64,000 nucleotides of DNA, from contig DATATM010000017.1 in assembly GCA_036268775.1 (NCBI GenBank), positions 20,566 to 84,565 on the forward strand. The letters are read 5' to 3'. Below the pieces are notes generated by a model. It did not search any database. It was not told the origin of the DNA and worked only from the letters and a program-made list of their open reading frames with translations. Source of the DNA: DASZIT01 sp036268775 (GTDB lineage: Bacteria; Actinomycetota; Acidimicrobiia; Acidimicrobiales; RAAP-2). Positions 16,730 through 24,426 of the stretch are shown here, in pieces; within the stretch, counting starts at the first letter, position 1, and each line of letters begins with the position of its first letter. The translations under genes were made by a program, and so were the position numbers.

Positions 16730-17419
16730 ATGGATGACGAGGTGCAGCGCGAGGCCCGTGCCCTCGGTGATCCGACCCGTCACCGGCTGTTCCGCTTCAT
16801 CCTCACCGCACCGGAACCGGTCGGGGTGGCGGACCTCACCGAGCATGTCCACCTCAACCACAACGCGGTTCGCCAGCACCTGGCGGTGCTGAAGGAGGCG
16901 CGGTTGGTAGTCGAGGACGTCGAGGTCCGCCGCCGCCCTGGTCGACCCCGGTTGCTGTATCGGCTACACCCCGAAGCCGCCGGCCGGTGGGGCACTCCGG
17001 GCCCCTATGCCTGGCTGGCCCGGCTCCTGAGCGACGCCGTCCGCCACCGGGTCGATCCCCGCCAGGTCGGCCGAGAGGACGGGTGTCGTCGGGCCGGAGA
17101 ACTGGACGGCGCCGGGGATCGACTCGAACTGATGGAAGAGGAGTGGACCCGGCGCGGCTTTCGCCCCGTCCGGACCCAGCGCCCCCGACAGGTCCACTTC
17201 GTCTTCCAGCGGTGCCCGTTCGAGGATGTCGCCCTCGCCGACCCCGACACCGTCTGTCAGCTCCACCTCGGCCAGGCCGAGGGCCTGGCTGACGGCCTCG
17301 GCGGGTTGGTCGTCGAGCGCCTGGAAGCCAAGGACGCCCGCCGGGCAGGTTGTCGCCTGGTCCTCCGGACGGACGCCGAGGATACCGACGCCTCGTCCGA
17401 TCGCCTCGAGACCGGCTGA
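16730..17419 (+). CDS. COG2345-type ArsR-like transcriptional regulator
   Basis: 229 residues. The N-terminal winged helix (ALGDPTRHRLFRFI, HNAVRQHLAVLKEARLV, RRRPGRPRLLYRL) matches the ArsR/COG2345 class. The C-terminal half has the family pattern CPFEDVA..., C about 13 residues later and GLADGLGG, equivalent to the cysteine-bearing region of SufR-like regulators, but with only two of the cysteines. The start is ATG 16730 with GGAGGAGG eight bases upstream. A second member of the family lies at 61659. Targets unknown. Confidence 0.8.
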   Translation: MDDEVQREARALGDPTRHRLFRFILTAPEPVGVADLTEHVHLNHNAVRQHLAVLKEARLVVEDVEVRRRPGRPRLLYRLHPEAAGRWGTPGPYAWLARLLSDAVRHRVDPRQVGREDGCRRAGELDGAGDRLELMEEEWTRRGFRPVRTQRPRQVHFVFQRCPFEDVALADPDTVCQLHLGQAEGLADGLGGLVVERLEAKDARRAGCRLVLRTDAEDTDASSDRLETG

Positions 17420-17430
17420 CCGCCCGGGCG

Positions 17431-18096
17431 TCAGCCAGACGCCGGCAATCCGGTCTCCCGGATCGTGAGGTTGTAGCGGCCCCCGGAGAATCCGACCGCG
17501 GGGTCGCCGGTGCCGGGGAGCAGTTTCGGTACCCCGTGATAGGCGAGCCGAGATTCGCCACCGAAGACGAACAGATCCCCGGACTCGAGCTCGACGTCGG
17601 TCCAAGGCCGGTTTCGGGTGGAGGTGTTGCCGAACCGGAAGACGCAGGTGTCCCCCAGGCTCAACGACACCACCGGTGCTCGGCTCTTCTCATCGCGGTC
17701 GGCGTGCATCCCCATCCGGGCGGCGGCGTCGTACCAATTGATGAGGGCGACATCCGGCCGGTAGGCGCTCCCCGCCTCTATGTCCCGGTAGGCGTCGGCC
17801 ACCGCCCGTCGCCCCAGCTCGGCCAGCTCTTCGGGGAAGGCGGCCACCTCCCGACCGTCGCCGTCATCCACCGTGCGGCTGTAGCCGTAGGGAAACCAGT
17901 GCCAACCGAGGCAGGCCATCTCCACGGACATCACCCCGCCGGTCGGAAGTCGGGGGGCATGGGCACCGCCGGCGTGGGCGATCCATATCCGGCACGAAGT
18001 AGCCAGCTGGTGCTGGGCGTCGAGGTCGAGCCATCCCGGGAGGTGGACGGCGCCGGGCGCCACTTCGACCCGTTCCCGGGGAATCAGCCGCGACAT
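17431..18096 (-). CDS. AlkB-type Fe(II)/2-oxoglutarate dioxygenase
   Basis: 221 residues. The 2OG-Fe(II) signature is complete: NWYDAAARMGMHADRDE with H131 and D133, distal H187 in ESRLAYHGV, and R207/R213 in GRYNLTIRET for 2-oxoglutarate and substrate. This fits AlkB-like direct reversal of N-alkylated bases. The ATG at 18096 is chosen; upstream in-frame sequence is antisense to the Smr gene. Divergent from that gene with an 81-base gap. Confidence 0.88.
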   Translation of the reverse strand: MSRLIPRERVEVAPGAVHLPGWLDLDAQHQLATSCRIWIAHAGGAHAPRLPTGGVMSVEMACLGWHWFPYGYSRTVDDGDGREVAAFPEELAELGRRAVADAYRDIEAGSAYRPDVALINWYDAAARMGMHADRDEKSRAPVVSLSLGDTCVFRFGNTSTRNRPWTDVELESGDLFVFGGESRLAYHGVPKLLPGTGDPAVGFSGGRYNLTIRETGLPASG

Positions 18097-18177
18097 AGCC
18101 CGTCCACCCTGCCACACGTCCTCATCAACCCGGCAAGCCTGCCGCTTCGACCGGCAAGGCGGTGTAGACCGGAAGCG

Positions 18178-18432
18178 GTGAAGCTGAAGTTGGACTTGCA
18201 CGACATCTACAACCGGGGCGGTGATATCGACCGGGCCCTCCGGGCCATCATCGACGAGGCAGTGGAGAAGAAGGCGCCACTGGTGGAGATCATCCCCGGC
18301 AAGGGGAGCGGCCAGCTGAAGAAGCGGGTGCTGCGGTTCCTCGACCAAAAAGAGATCAAGGCGCTCTACCACCGGGTCGAAAAGGACTCCAATAACTTCG
18401 GAAGGGTGTTCGTCCATTTCCGCTGGAAGTGA
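18178..18432 (+). CDS. small stand-alone Smr-domain protein
   Basis: 84 residues that are almost entirely one Smr (small MutS-related) domain: LDLHD at the start (the LDLHG-like motif), ALRAIIDEAVEKK, VEIIPGKGSGQLKK (the HGxG-like loop reads PGKGSG) and a C-terminal FVHFRWK. Smr domains nick DNA or RNA. The start GTG 18178 follows GGAAGCG. Neighbour of an AlkB repair enzyme. Confidence 0.8.
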   Translation: MKLKLDLHDIYNRGGDIDRALRAIIDEAVEKKAPLVEIIPGKGSGQLKKRVLRFLDQKEIKALYHRVEKDSNNFGRVFVHFRWK

Positions 18433-18465
18433 CAACGGCGTTCGGGTCCGAGGCGCCCGGCCAAA

Positions 18466-19032
18466 TCACCGGCTGGCGGTCACCGTTTTCAGCACTTCCA
18501 GCGAATCTCGGATGAGCTCCGGCAAGGATCGCCGGTTGCTCTTGTCGACCCAGCGTTCGAACCCGACTTTGAAGACCGCGATGCCCGCCTCCGCGGTCAA
18601 CGCCGCCTCCAGGGGCGGCACCCCGCGCCGGCCCAACGCATCGGCAAGCGCAGCGGCGAGGGTGGCCAGCTTGATCAGCTCGCGCTCCTGCAGCTCGGTG
18701 TTGGCGGCGATGATGCTCTGGCGTACCCGGGCGATGTCGCGGCGCTCTTCGAGCAGGGCGCCGGCGGCTTCGAGGGCGACGATCACCGCGTCGATCGGCG
18801 AGGCTGTCTCGGGCGCTGTCGCGATGGTGGTGACGAGGACCTCCTGGAGCAAGCCGCCGCCCGAGAACAAAACTTCACGCTTGTCGGTGAAATACCGGTA
18901 AAAGGTTCGCTCGGTCAGCCCGGCCCGGGCGGCGATCTCCGCGACGGTGGTGTTCTCGAACCCGCGCTCACCGTAAAGGGCCAGGGCTGCCTGCTCGAGC
19001 CTGCCCCGGCTGTCCGGTTCCCAACGCACCAT
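18466..19032 (-). CDS. TetR-family transcriptional regulator
   Basis: 188 residues with an N-terminal TetR helix-turn-helix (TTVAEIAARAGLTERTFYRYF) and a variable C-terminal ligand domain. ATG 19032 is preferred because a longer start would lie within a pair of direct repeats that look like its operators. It is divergent from an NAD(P)-dependent reductase gene, the usual layout for a local repressor of that gene and of itself. Confidence 0.88.
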   Translation of the reverse strand: MVRWEPDSRGRLEQAALALYGERGFENTTVAEIAARAGLTERTFYRYFTDKREVLFSGGGLLQEVLVTTIATAPETASPIDAVIVALEAAGALLEERRDIARVRQSIIAANTELQERELIKLATLAAALADALGRRGVPPLEAALTAEAGIAVFKVGFERWVDKSNRRSLPELIRDSLEVLKTVTASR

Positions 19033-19051
19033 CCCGCCATCGTACTCATGG

Positions 19052-19103
19052 GTGATGACAGTCCCTGACATAGCTGGTACAGTGATGGCAGTCACTGACA
19101 TAG
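19052..19103. promoter_or_regulatory. two 22-bp direct repeats between tetR and the SDR gene
   Basis: Repeat 1 (19052-19073) and repeat 2 (19082-19103) both read GTGATG.CAGTC.CTGACATAG, differing at two positions and spaced exactly 30 bp, so on the same face of the helix. Each contains a short dyad (CAGT-C-ACTG in copy 2). The site between divergent tetR and reductase genes makes them candidate TetR operators. Confidence 0.65.
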
Positions 19104-19152
19104 GCCCACTCGTCTCATCCCGAGGACGGTCACTGAACTGGAGGTATCCCTC

Positions 19153-20076
19153 ATGCGTGTATTCGTCACCGGCGCGTCCGGCTGGATCGGTTCTGCCGTG
19201 GTTCCCGGGCTGGTTGGAGCCGGCCATGAGGTCGTCGGGTTGGCAAGGTCGGATGCCTCGGCCACCGCCCTCACCGCCGTCGGGGCCGAGGTGCATCGCG
19301 GCACCCTCGACGATCTCGACGGCCTGCGGGATGCCGCCGCCGCGTCGGACGGTGTGATCCACCTCGCCTTCAAGCACGACCTCGCCTTCTCCGGCGACTT
19401 CCTTGGCGCGGCCACCGCGGACCGCCGCGCCGTCGAGACCTTCGGCGACGCCCTCGCCGGATCTGATCGACCGTTCGTCATCGCCTCCGGCACCCTCGGG
19501 CTGGCGCCCGGGCGGGTGGCCACCGAGCTAGACGGGCATGGCTCCGACCCGGCGCTGGCCGAGGTGGGAGAGGGTCCGAGCGCTCGGCACGCCACCGCCG
19601 AGTTGGTCCTATCCATGGCTTCGCGGGGAGTCCGCTCCTCCGTTGTGCGCCTGGCCCCGACCAATCACGGCAACGGCGACAACGGCTTCGTCGCCACGCT
19701 GGTCAGCATCGCTCGCGACAAGGGCGTCTCCGGCTACATCGGAGACGGGGCCAACCGCTGGAATGCGGTGCACCGCCTCGATTCCGCCCGGCTCTTCTGC
19801 CTGGCGTTGGAGGCACCGGCGGGTTCGACCCTCCACGGGGTGGCGGAAGAAGGCGTGCCGATCCACGACATCGCCGAAGCGATCGGGCGCCAACTCGAGG
19901 TTCCGGTGGTTTCCATCCCATCCGACCAGGCGGGCGGGCATTTCACCTGGATGGCGGACCTCCTGGCCCTCGACGCCCCCGCCTCCAGCGCGCTGACCCG
20001 AGAGCTCCTCGGATGGCAACCCACCGAAGTCGGGCTCATCGAGGATCTCGACCAAGGCCACTACTTCCACCCCTGA
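19153..20076 (+). CDS. extended SDR family NAD(P)-dependent reductase
   Basis: 307 residues. Rossmann motif VTGASGWIGSAVV at the N-terminus; VIHLAFKHD after strand 4; substrate region with RWNAVHRLDSARLF as in atypical/extended SDR epimerase-like proteins. The YxxxK catalytic pair is not evident: the expected region reads ARHATAELVL, so this may be an atypical member. It is divergent from tetR and probably induced by the TetR ligand. Substrate unknown. Confidence 0.85.
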   Translation: MRVFVTGASGWIGSAVVPGLVGAGHEVVGLARSDASATALTAVGAEVHRGTLDDLDGLRDAAAASDGVIHLAFKHDLAFSGDFLGAATADRRAVETFGDALAGSDRPFVIASGTLGLAPGRVATELDGHGSDPALAEVGEGPSARHATAELVLSMASRGVRSSVVRLAPTNHGNGDNGFVATLVSIARDKGVSGYIGDGANRWNAVHRLDSARLFCLALEAPAGSTLHGVAEEGVPIHDIAEAIGRQLEVPVVSIPSDQAGGHFTWMADLLALDAPASSALTRELLGWQPTEVGLIEDLDQGHYFHP

Positions 20077-20111
20077 GGGGGAGGTCCCATCGCCGCACCG
20101 GCGGCAGGCAG

Positions 20112-20636
20112 TCAGCCGCCGGTGGCCTCCGGGGCCTGGCGAGCCAGCCAGCGGAGGCGGGCGGCACGGGCATCCCACGAGTACACGACGGCGGTGCCCG
20201 CCACCAGATCGTGGAGGGCTCGGCGCTCCCGCTGCACCAGGATGCCGAGGAACCCCAAACCGATGATCGCCACGCTCAACGGCAACGCCAGGGTGCGCAA
20301 GACAGCTTGGCGGGGCGTCATCGGCCTTCCGTCGGCGTTCACCACCTGGATCCCCAGCAGCGCCATGCCGATTGTCTTCCCGCTCAGCGCCCACTGGTAG
20401 GCGAAGTAGAGGAACTCCCAGACCACCAGCACGATCAAGGTTGGCACCTGGTTCCGGCCCACCGAGAATGCCCGACCGGTGGCCAACGCCACGGTGAGGG
20501 AGACCGCCCCCAACCCGAGCGTGTAGAGGCCCCACGACGCGCCGACGTCGGCGCCGAAGGCAACCAGGCGGGTGACCGCCCCGGCATAGTGACCTTGCCT
20601 CCCCTCGTAGAGGGCCGGGGCCGGAGGGGTGATCAC
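20112..20636 (-). CDS. RDD-family membrane protein
   Basis: 174 residues. The RDD signature reads AVTRLVAFGADVGASWGLY in helix 1. Two more hydrophobic segments follow (PTLIVLVVWEFLYFAYQ and TLALPLSVAIIGLGFLGIL) with SGKTIGMALLGIQVV between, and a final RRALHDLVAGTAVV as usual in RDD proteins. The GTG at 20636 overlaps the stop of the nonapeptide-repeat gene (GTGA), so the two are translationally coupled. Transport function is possible but unproven. Confidence 0.85.
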   Translation of the reverse strand: MITPPAPALYEGRQGHYAGAVTRLVAFGADVGASWGLYTLGLGAVSLTVALATGRAFSVGRNQVPTLIVLVVWEFLYFAYQWALSGKTIGMALLGIQVVNADGRPMTPRQAVLRTLALPLSVAIIGLGFLGILVQRERRALHDLVAGTAVVYSWDARAARLRWLARQAPEATGG

Positions 20637-21190
20637 TGACCGTCGACCCGCGCCGGGGCCGCCGACAGCGCCGGGACTTCCGCCGGGCCGACGGAGACCA
20701 GGGCGGGGGGTCCGAGCGGCAGCGACGCCGGGGCGCGTCGCAGGATCCGGTTGGTCCACCGGGCGAAGAAGTCATCCAGGCCCACGCCCTGCGCCCGGAT
20801 CACGTCCAGGACCTCGGCGGCCACGCTGGACGTCGACTTGAAGATGATCGACCCCAATTCGGTTTGTGCCACCAGCGACTCGATGTCCAGCTGGTCGACG
20901 ATCCGCCGGACGTCGACCCGTTCGACCAGCGCGTTGACGTCGACCCGCTCGAGGAGCTTGTCCACGTCTACCCGTTCGACGATCTTCTCGACATCGACCC
21001 GATCGATGATCTTTTCGACGTCCACCCGGTCCACGATGGCGTCGGCGTTGACCCGGGACACCACCCGATCGACATCGATCCGCTCCATGATCTCGTTGAG
21101 GTCGATCGAGTCGATGACCAAGCGGGTCACCCGTTCGGCGATGGCCTGGGCCATGCGCTCGACGCGATCGTTGATCGGGTTCGGGCTCAC
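20633..21190 (-). CDS. nonapeptide-repeat protein coupled to RDD protein
   Basis: 185 residues of unrecognised function. Residues 29-109 are nine consecutive 9-residue repeats with pattern hydrophobic-Asp-hydrophobic-x-x-hydrophobic-hydrophobic-x-Arg/Gln (for example VDVEKIIDR, VDVEKIVER, VDVDKLLER). After the repeats come GSIIFKSTSSVAAEVLDVIRAQ and a short Pro/Ala-rich tail. No signal peptide or clear transmembrane helix. It ends by overlapping the RDD gene, so a partnership at the membrane is inferred. Confidence 0.7.
   Translation of the reverse strand: MSPNPINDRVERMAQAIAERVTRLVIDSIDLNEIMERIDVDRVVSRVNADAIVDRVDVEKIIDRVDVEKIVERVDVDKLLERVDVNALVERVDVRRIVDQLDIESLVAQTELGSIIFKSTSSVAAEVLDVIRAQGVGLDDFFARWTNRILRRAPASLPLGPPALVSVGPAEVPALSAAPARVDGQ
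20864..21106 (-). repeat. nine 27-bp coding repeats
   Basis: Nine in-frame 27-bp units encode the nonapeptides. The middle four (VDVEKIIDR to VDVNALVER) are closest at DNA level, and the outer units have drifted, as expected when an array grows from its centre. Confidence 0.8.
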
Positions 21191-21348
21191 CCCGGCGTTC
21201 TCCGATAGTCAGACCCCAGCGGCATGGCGACAGTGTCCCATCGGAGACGGACAGTGCCGGGGACCGTCGCTCGATCGCCGAGGGTCAAGCCACCGCCGGG
21301 AGGGACACGAAACCGGGTTAGCGGACGGCGGATCCCGCCGGCGTCGCC

Positions 21349-21810
21349 TCAGGCGGCAGAGAGCTTCGACACCGCTTCGAGCGCCCGGTCGGCATGCACG
21401 TTCATCCGCACTTCGCTCTGGATGATGGCGGCGATCTTCCGGTCGCGCCCGATCACGAACGTCGCCCGTTTGGTGGGCGACAGGACGGTGATGCGGCGCC
21501 GGACCCCGAACTGGGTGGCCACCGCGCCGTCGGGGTCGGAGAGGAGAGGGAAGTCGAACGAGTGCTTGTCGGAAAAGCGCTTCTGCTTCTCCACCTGGTC
21601 AGCGCTGATGCCGATCCGTTGAGCACCTACCGCTTCGAATTCCGCTTTCATGTCCCGGAAATGGCAGCTCTCCGCGGTGCACCCGGGGGTCATGGCCGCC
21701 GGGTAGAAGTACAGGACCACCGGGCCGTTAACCAGCAGGTCGCTGAGTCGGCGGGGAGTCCCGTTCTCGTCGGGAAGCTCGAAGTCGGGTGCGAGGTCGC
21801 CTTCTAACAT
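21349..21810 (-). CDS. peroxiredoxin, PrxQ/BCP type
   Basis: 153-residue thiol peroxidase. Peroxidatic C44 sits in TPGCTAESC and the resolving C49 five residues on, the PrxQ arrangement. It reduces hydroperoxides with thioredoxin. A second PrxQ-like gene lies at 35519; this copy has the GVRRRITVLSPTKRATFVIGRD region in place of the standard GKKT... stretch, so the two are diverged paralogues. Confidence 0.9.
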   Translation of the reverse strand: MLEGDLAPDFELPDENGTPRRLSDLLVNGPVVLYFYPAAMTPGCTAESCHFRDMKAEFEAVGAQRIGISADQVEKQKRFSDKHSFDFPLLSDPDGAVATQFGVRRRITVLSPTKRATFVIGRDRKIAAIIQSEVRMNVHADRALEAVSKLSAA

Positions 21811-21875
21811 GGGCTGAGGCTAACGGCTCGTCGGAGGTCGTGCTCCGCGAGGTCACCTTAGGCACAGTGGTGGCC

Positions 21876-22400
21876 TCAGGCGGGAATGTTCCTCCGGAAC
21901 ACCGCCGCGCTGATGGTGAGGAATTTGCAGACCACGGCGATCTCGTCGGCGGTCAACTCGGCCAACGCCGCCCGGGCATCCTGGATCATCGGGAGGTGGT
22001 ACGCCATCACCCTCCGATGGGCCGCCGGGACGATCTCCACCAACACCCGGCGCCGGTCGTCACCGTCCCGGCGCCGCCGCACGAACCCAGCCGCCTCCAA
22101 TCGGTCGATGACGAAGGTCATGGTGCCCGTCGAGATGCGGGCGGCCTGGGCCAGGGCCCCGGCGGTCATCGGCTGGTGCTGGTCGAGGATGTCGATGCAG
22201 CGGAAGTCGGTGCGGTTGAGCCCGAGTTTGCCGGCCACCGCTTCGTCGAAGATGTCGACGGACATCTGGTACGCCCGCATCGCCTCGCCGAGTTCGAAGT
22301 GTCTCGAGCCTTCCCGCGGCTCCGGTGGTTTCCGCCCGTCGGCGACTGGTCTCCGCGCCCTTCCGGGTTTGACTCTGGGCTCTCCCAACTCGGTTGACAC
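21876..22400 (-). CDS. MarR-family transcriptional regulator
   Basis: 174 residues. Winged helix: TAGALAQAARISTGTMTFVIDRLEAAG followed by wing RRRDGDDRRRVLVEI. The N-terminal 35 residues are basic and disordered. It starts at GTG 22400, divergent from an ABC exporter that it probably represses. An AT-rich imperfect dyad lies directly upstream. Confidence 0.9.
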   Translation of the reverse strand: MSTELGEPRVKPGRARRPVADGRKPPEPREGSRHFELGEAMRAYQMSVDIFDEAVAGKLGLNRTDFRCIDILDQHQPMTAGALAQAARISTGTMTFVIDRLEAAGFVRRRRDGDDRRRVLVEIVPAAHRRVMAYHLPMIQDARAALAELTADEIAVVCKFLTISAAVFRRNIPA

Positions 22401-22403
22401 CCA

Positions 22404-22427
22404 AATACTCTAATAGTTAAGATGTCC
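22404..22427. promoter_or_regulatory. candidate MarR operator between marR and drrAB
   Basis: A short AT-rich island in GC-rich surroundings contains an imperfect dyad, TCTAA-TAG-TTAAGA (22409-22422). On the minus strand TTTACT and TAGAGT with an 18-base spacer lie around it and could be the marR promoter, with the GTG only six bases after the -10 box. The position suits a repressor that blocks both divergent promoters. Confidence 0.45.
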
Positions 22428-22483
22428 AAAAGTAAAGGGAATGTGCTGCGCCGTTGGTGCAATCGAAGACGGGGACGCTGCCG

Positions 22484-23527
22484 ATGCCACACGCAATCGA
22501 AGTTACCGACATCCAGAAGACGTTCACCGGAAAGCTCGAGGTGCGCGCCCTCGACGGGGTGAGCTTCAACGTCGAGGAGGGAACCGTGTTCGGGCTGTTG
22601 GGTCCCAACGGATCGGGTAAGACCACCGCGGTGCGGATCCTGACCACCATCCTCAAAGCCGACGGCGGCTCGGCGGTGGTCCTCGGCCACGACGTCGCCA
22701 GGGAGCCCGCCCTAGTCCGAAGCCTGATCGGCCTGGCCGGCCAGTACGCCGCCGTCGACGAGAATCTGACCGGACGCGAGAACCTGGTCATGGTCGGCCG
22801 GCTCAATCACCTGCCGAAGTCGTATGTGACCAGCCGGTCGAAGGAGCTGCTCGAACAGTTCGACCTGGCCGACGCCGGCGATCGGACCCTCAAGACCTAC
22901 TCGGGCGGCATGCGCCGCCGGCTCGACCTGGCCGCTGCCCTGGTGGCCCGGCCGAGCGTGCTCTTCCTCGACGAGCCGACTACCGGCCTCGACCCTCAGA
23001 GCCGGAACGATCTCTGGGAAGTCATCGAGAGCCTGGTCGGCGGCGGGACCACCGTGCTCCTCACCACCCAGTACCTGGAGGAGGCCGACCGGCTGGCCGA
23101 CACCCTGTCGGTGCTCGACCACGGCCGGGTCATCGCCGAGGGCACCCCGACTCAACTCAAGTCCGAACTCGGTGCCACCGTCCTCGAAGTCGGGCTCCAC
23201 GATCACGATGATGGCGTCCGCGCGGTTCCGGTGCTGGAGGCCATCGGTCCCCACACCCCGAACATCAACGGTCGGGTGGTGGATGTGACCGTGGACAACG
23301 GTCCGGTGGATGCCATGACCGCCCTCCGGGCTCTCGATCAGGCCGGCATCACCCCGGTCACCTTCACCCTCCGGGAGCCGAGCCTCGATGACGTGTTCTT
23401 GGCGCTGACTGGGCACCGCACCGAGGATGAGCTCGCCGAGGACCGGGGCGACCCCCATCCACCCGGTGGCGACAGGAATCGCGCTGACCCCACCGTCACC
23501 CCCGTCCCGGTAGGAGGCAACCGATGA
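22484..23527 (+). CDS. ABC transporter ATPase, DrrA (daunorubicin-resistance) type
   Basis: 347 residues. Walker A GPNGSGKTT, Q-loop region, signature YSGGMRRRLDLAAAL, Walker B VLFLDEPTTGLDP and the H-loop region TTQYLEEADRLAD. The C-terminal domain (VTPVTFTLREPSLDDVFLALTGH) is typical of the DrrA exporters. ATG 22484 is chosen over an upstream TTG. A Pro/Asp-rich tail follows. It overlaps the permease by four bases and probably exports a hydrophobic compound under MarR control. Confidence 0.9.
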   Translation: MPHAIEVTDIQKTFTGKLEVRALDGVSFNVEEGTVFGLLGPNGSGKTTAVRILTTILKADGGSAVVLGHDVAREPALVRSLIGLAGQYAAVDENLTGRENLVMVGRLNHLPKSYVTSRSKELLEQFDLADAGDRTLKTYSGGMRRRLDLAAALVARPSVLFLDEPTTGLDPQSRNDLWEVIESLVGGGTTVLLTTQYLEEADRLADTLSVLDHGRVIAEGTPTQLKSELGATVLEVGLHDHDDGVRAVPVLEAIGPHTPNINGRVVDVTVDNGPVDAMTALRALDQAGITPVTFTLREPSLDDVFLALTGHRTEDELAEDRGDPHPPGGDRNRADPTVTPVPVGGNR

Positions 23528-24348
23528 CCACCGCCATCTCCATCCCCACCGTCGCCGGTGCGCCATTGGCCACCGGGGCGGGTGCCCGCCTCCGCTGGGC
23601 GATCACCGACACCTGGACGGTCACCAAGCGCAACCTGATCGGCTACACCCGGATCCCCGAGGCACTGTTCTTCTCGACCGTGCAGCCGATCATGTTCGTG
23701 CTGTTGTTCCGCTACGTCTTCGGCGGAGCCATTCATCCACCGGGGGTCAGCTACACCAACTACCTGATGCCGGGGATCTTCGTGCAGACGGTGGCGTTCG
23801 GTGCGGTCAGCACCAGCATCGGGTTGGCCGAGGACCTCCAGAAGGGGTTGATCGAACGGTTCCGGGCCCTCCCGATGGCCCGATCGGCGGTACTGGCCGG
23901 GCGCACCACCGCCGATCTCTGCCGGAACGTGGTGGTGGTCATCGTCATTACCGGGGTGGGACTGCTGGTCGGCTTCCGGCCGAGCACCGGGGTGCTTCCC
24001 TATCTGGCCGCCATCGGTCTCATCCTGCTGTTCGCCTATGCTCTGTCCTGGGGCTTCGCGGTGATCGGGCTCTCCGCTCCCAACAGCGAGACGGCCCAGG
24101 TGATGTCCTTCCCGCTGCTTTTCCCGCTGACCTTCGCCTCCTCCGCCTTCGTCCCGGTGCCGGACATGCCCAGCTGGCTACAGGGATTCGCCACCTATCA
24201 ACCGGTGAGCCTGGTGGTGACCGCCTGTCGGTCCCTGATGATCGGGGGACCCACCGCCCACTGGCTCATCCTGGCCCTGATCTGGACGGTGGGGATCCTC
24301 ATCGTGCTGCCGCCGTTGGCCGTCTGGCGGTACCGCACCCGTACCTGA
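23524..24348 (+). CDS. ABC-2 type permease, DrrB type
   Basis: 274 residues with six hydrophobic segments, starting about residue 50 (ALFFSTVQPIMFVLLFRYVFGG). The conserved ABC-2 stretch after it reads YLMPGIFVQTVAFGAVSTSIGLAEDLQKGLIERFRALPM in segments. The ATGA overlap with the ATPase gene shows the pair is one exporter. Ends with YRTRT just before the aconitase gene. Confidence 0.9.
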   Translation: MTTAISIPTVAGAPLATGAGARLRWAITDTWTVTKRNLIGYTRIPEALFFSTVQPIMFVLLFRYVFGGAIHPPGVSYTNYLMPGIFVQTVAFGAVSTSIGLAEDLQKGLIERFRALPMARSAVLAGRTTADLCRNVVVVIVITGVGLLVGFRPSTGVLPYLAAIGLILLFAYALSWGFAVIGLSAPNSETAQVMSFPLLFPLTFASSAFVPVPDMPSWLQGFATYQPVSLVVTACRSLMIGGPTAHWLILALIWTVGILIVLPPLAVWRYRTRT

Positions 24349-24426
24349 CCGATCCGGGGCCCGGGGTCCCGAAGGCGGCCGACCCCCGCATGGCGCCAAA
24401 CCGCCGGGAGTGGGCAGAATGGGTTC

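Noticed and set aside
20864..21106. Possible recombination array or satellite DNA
   Set aside because: Repeats keep frame and hydrophobic pattern, so they are explained as coding repeats.
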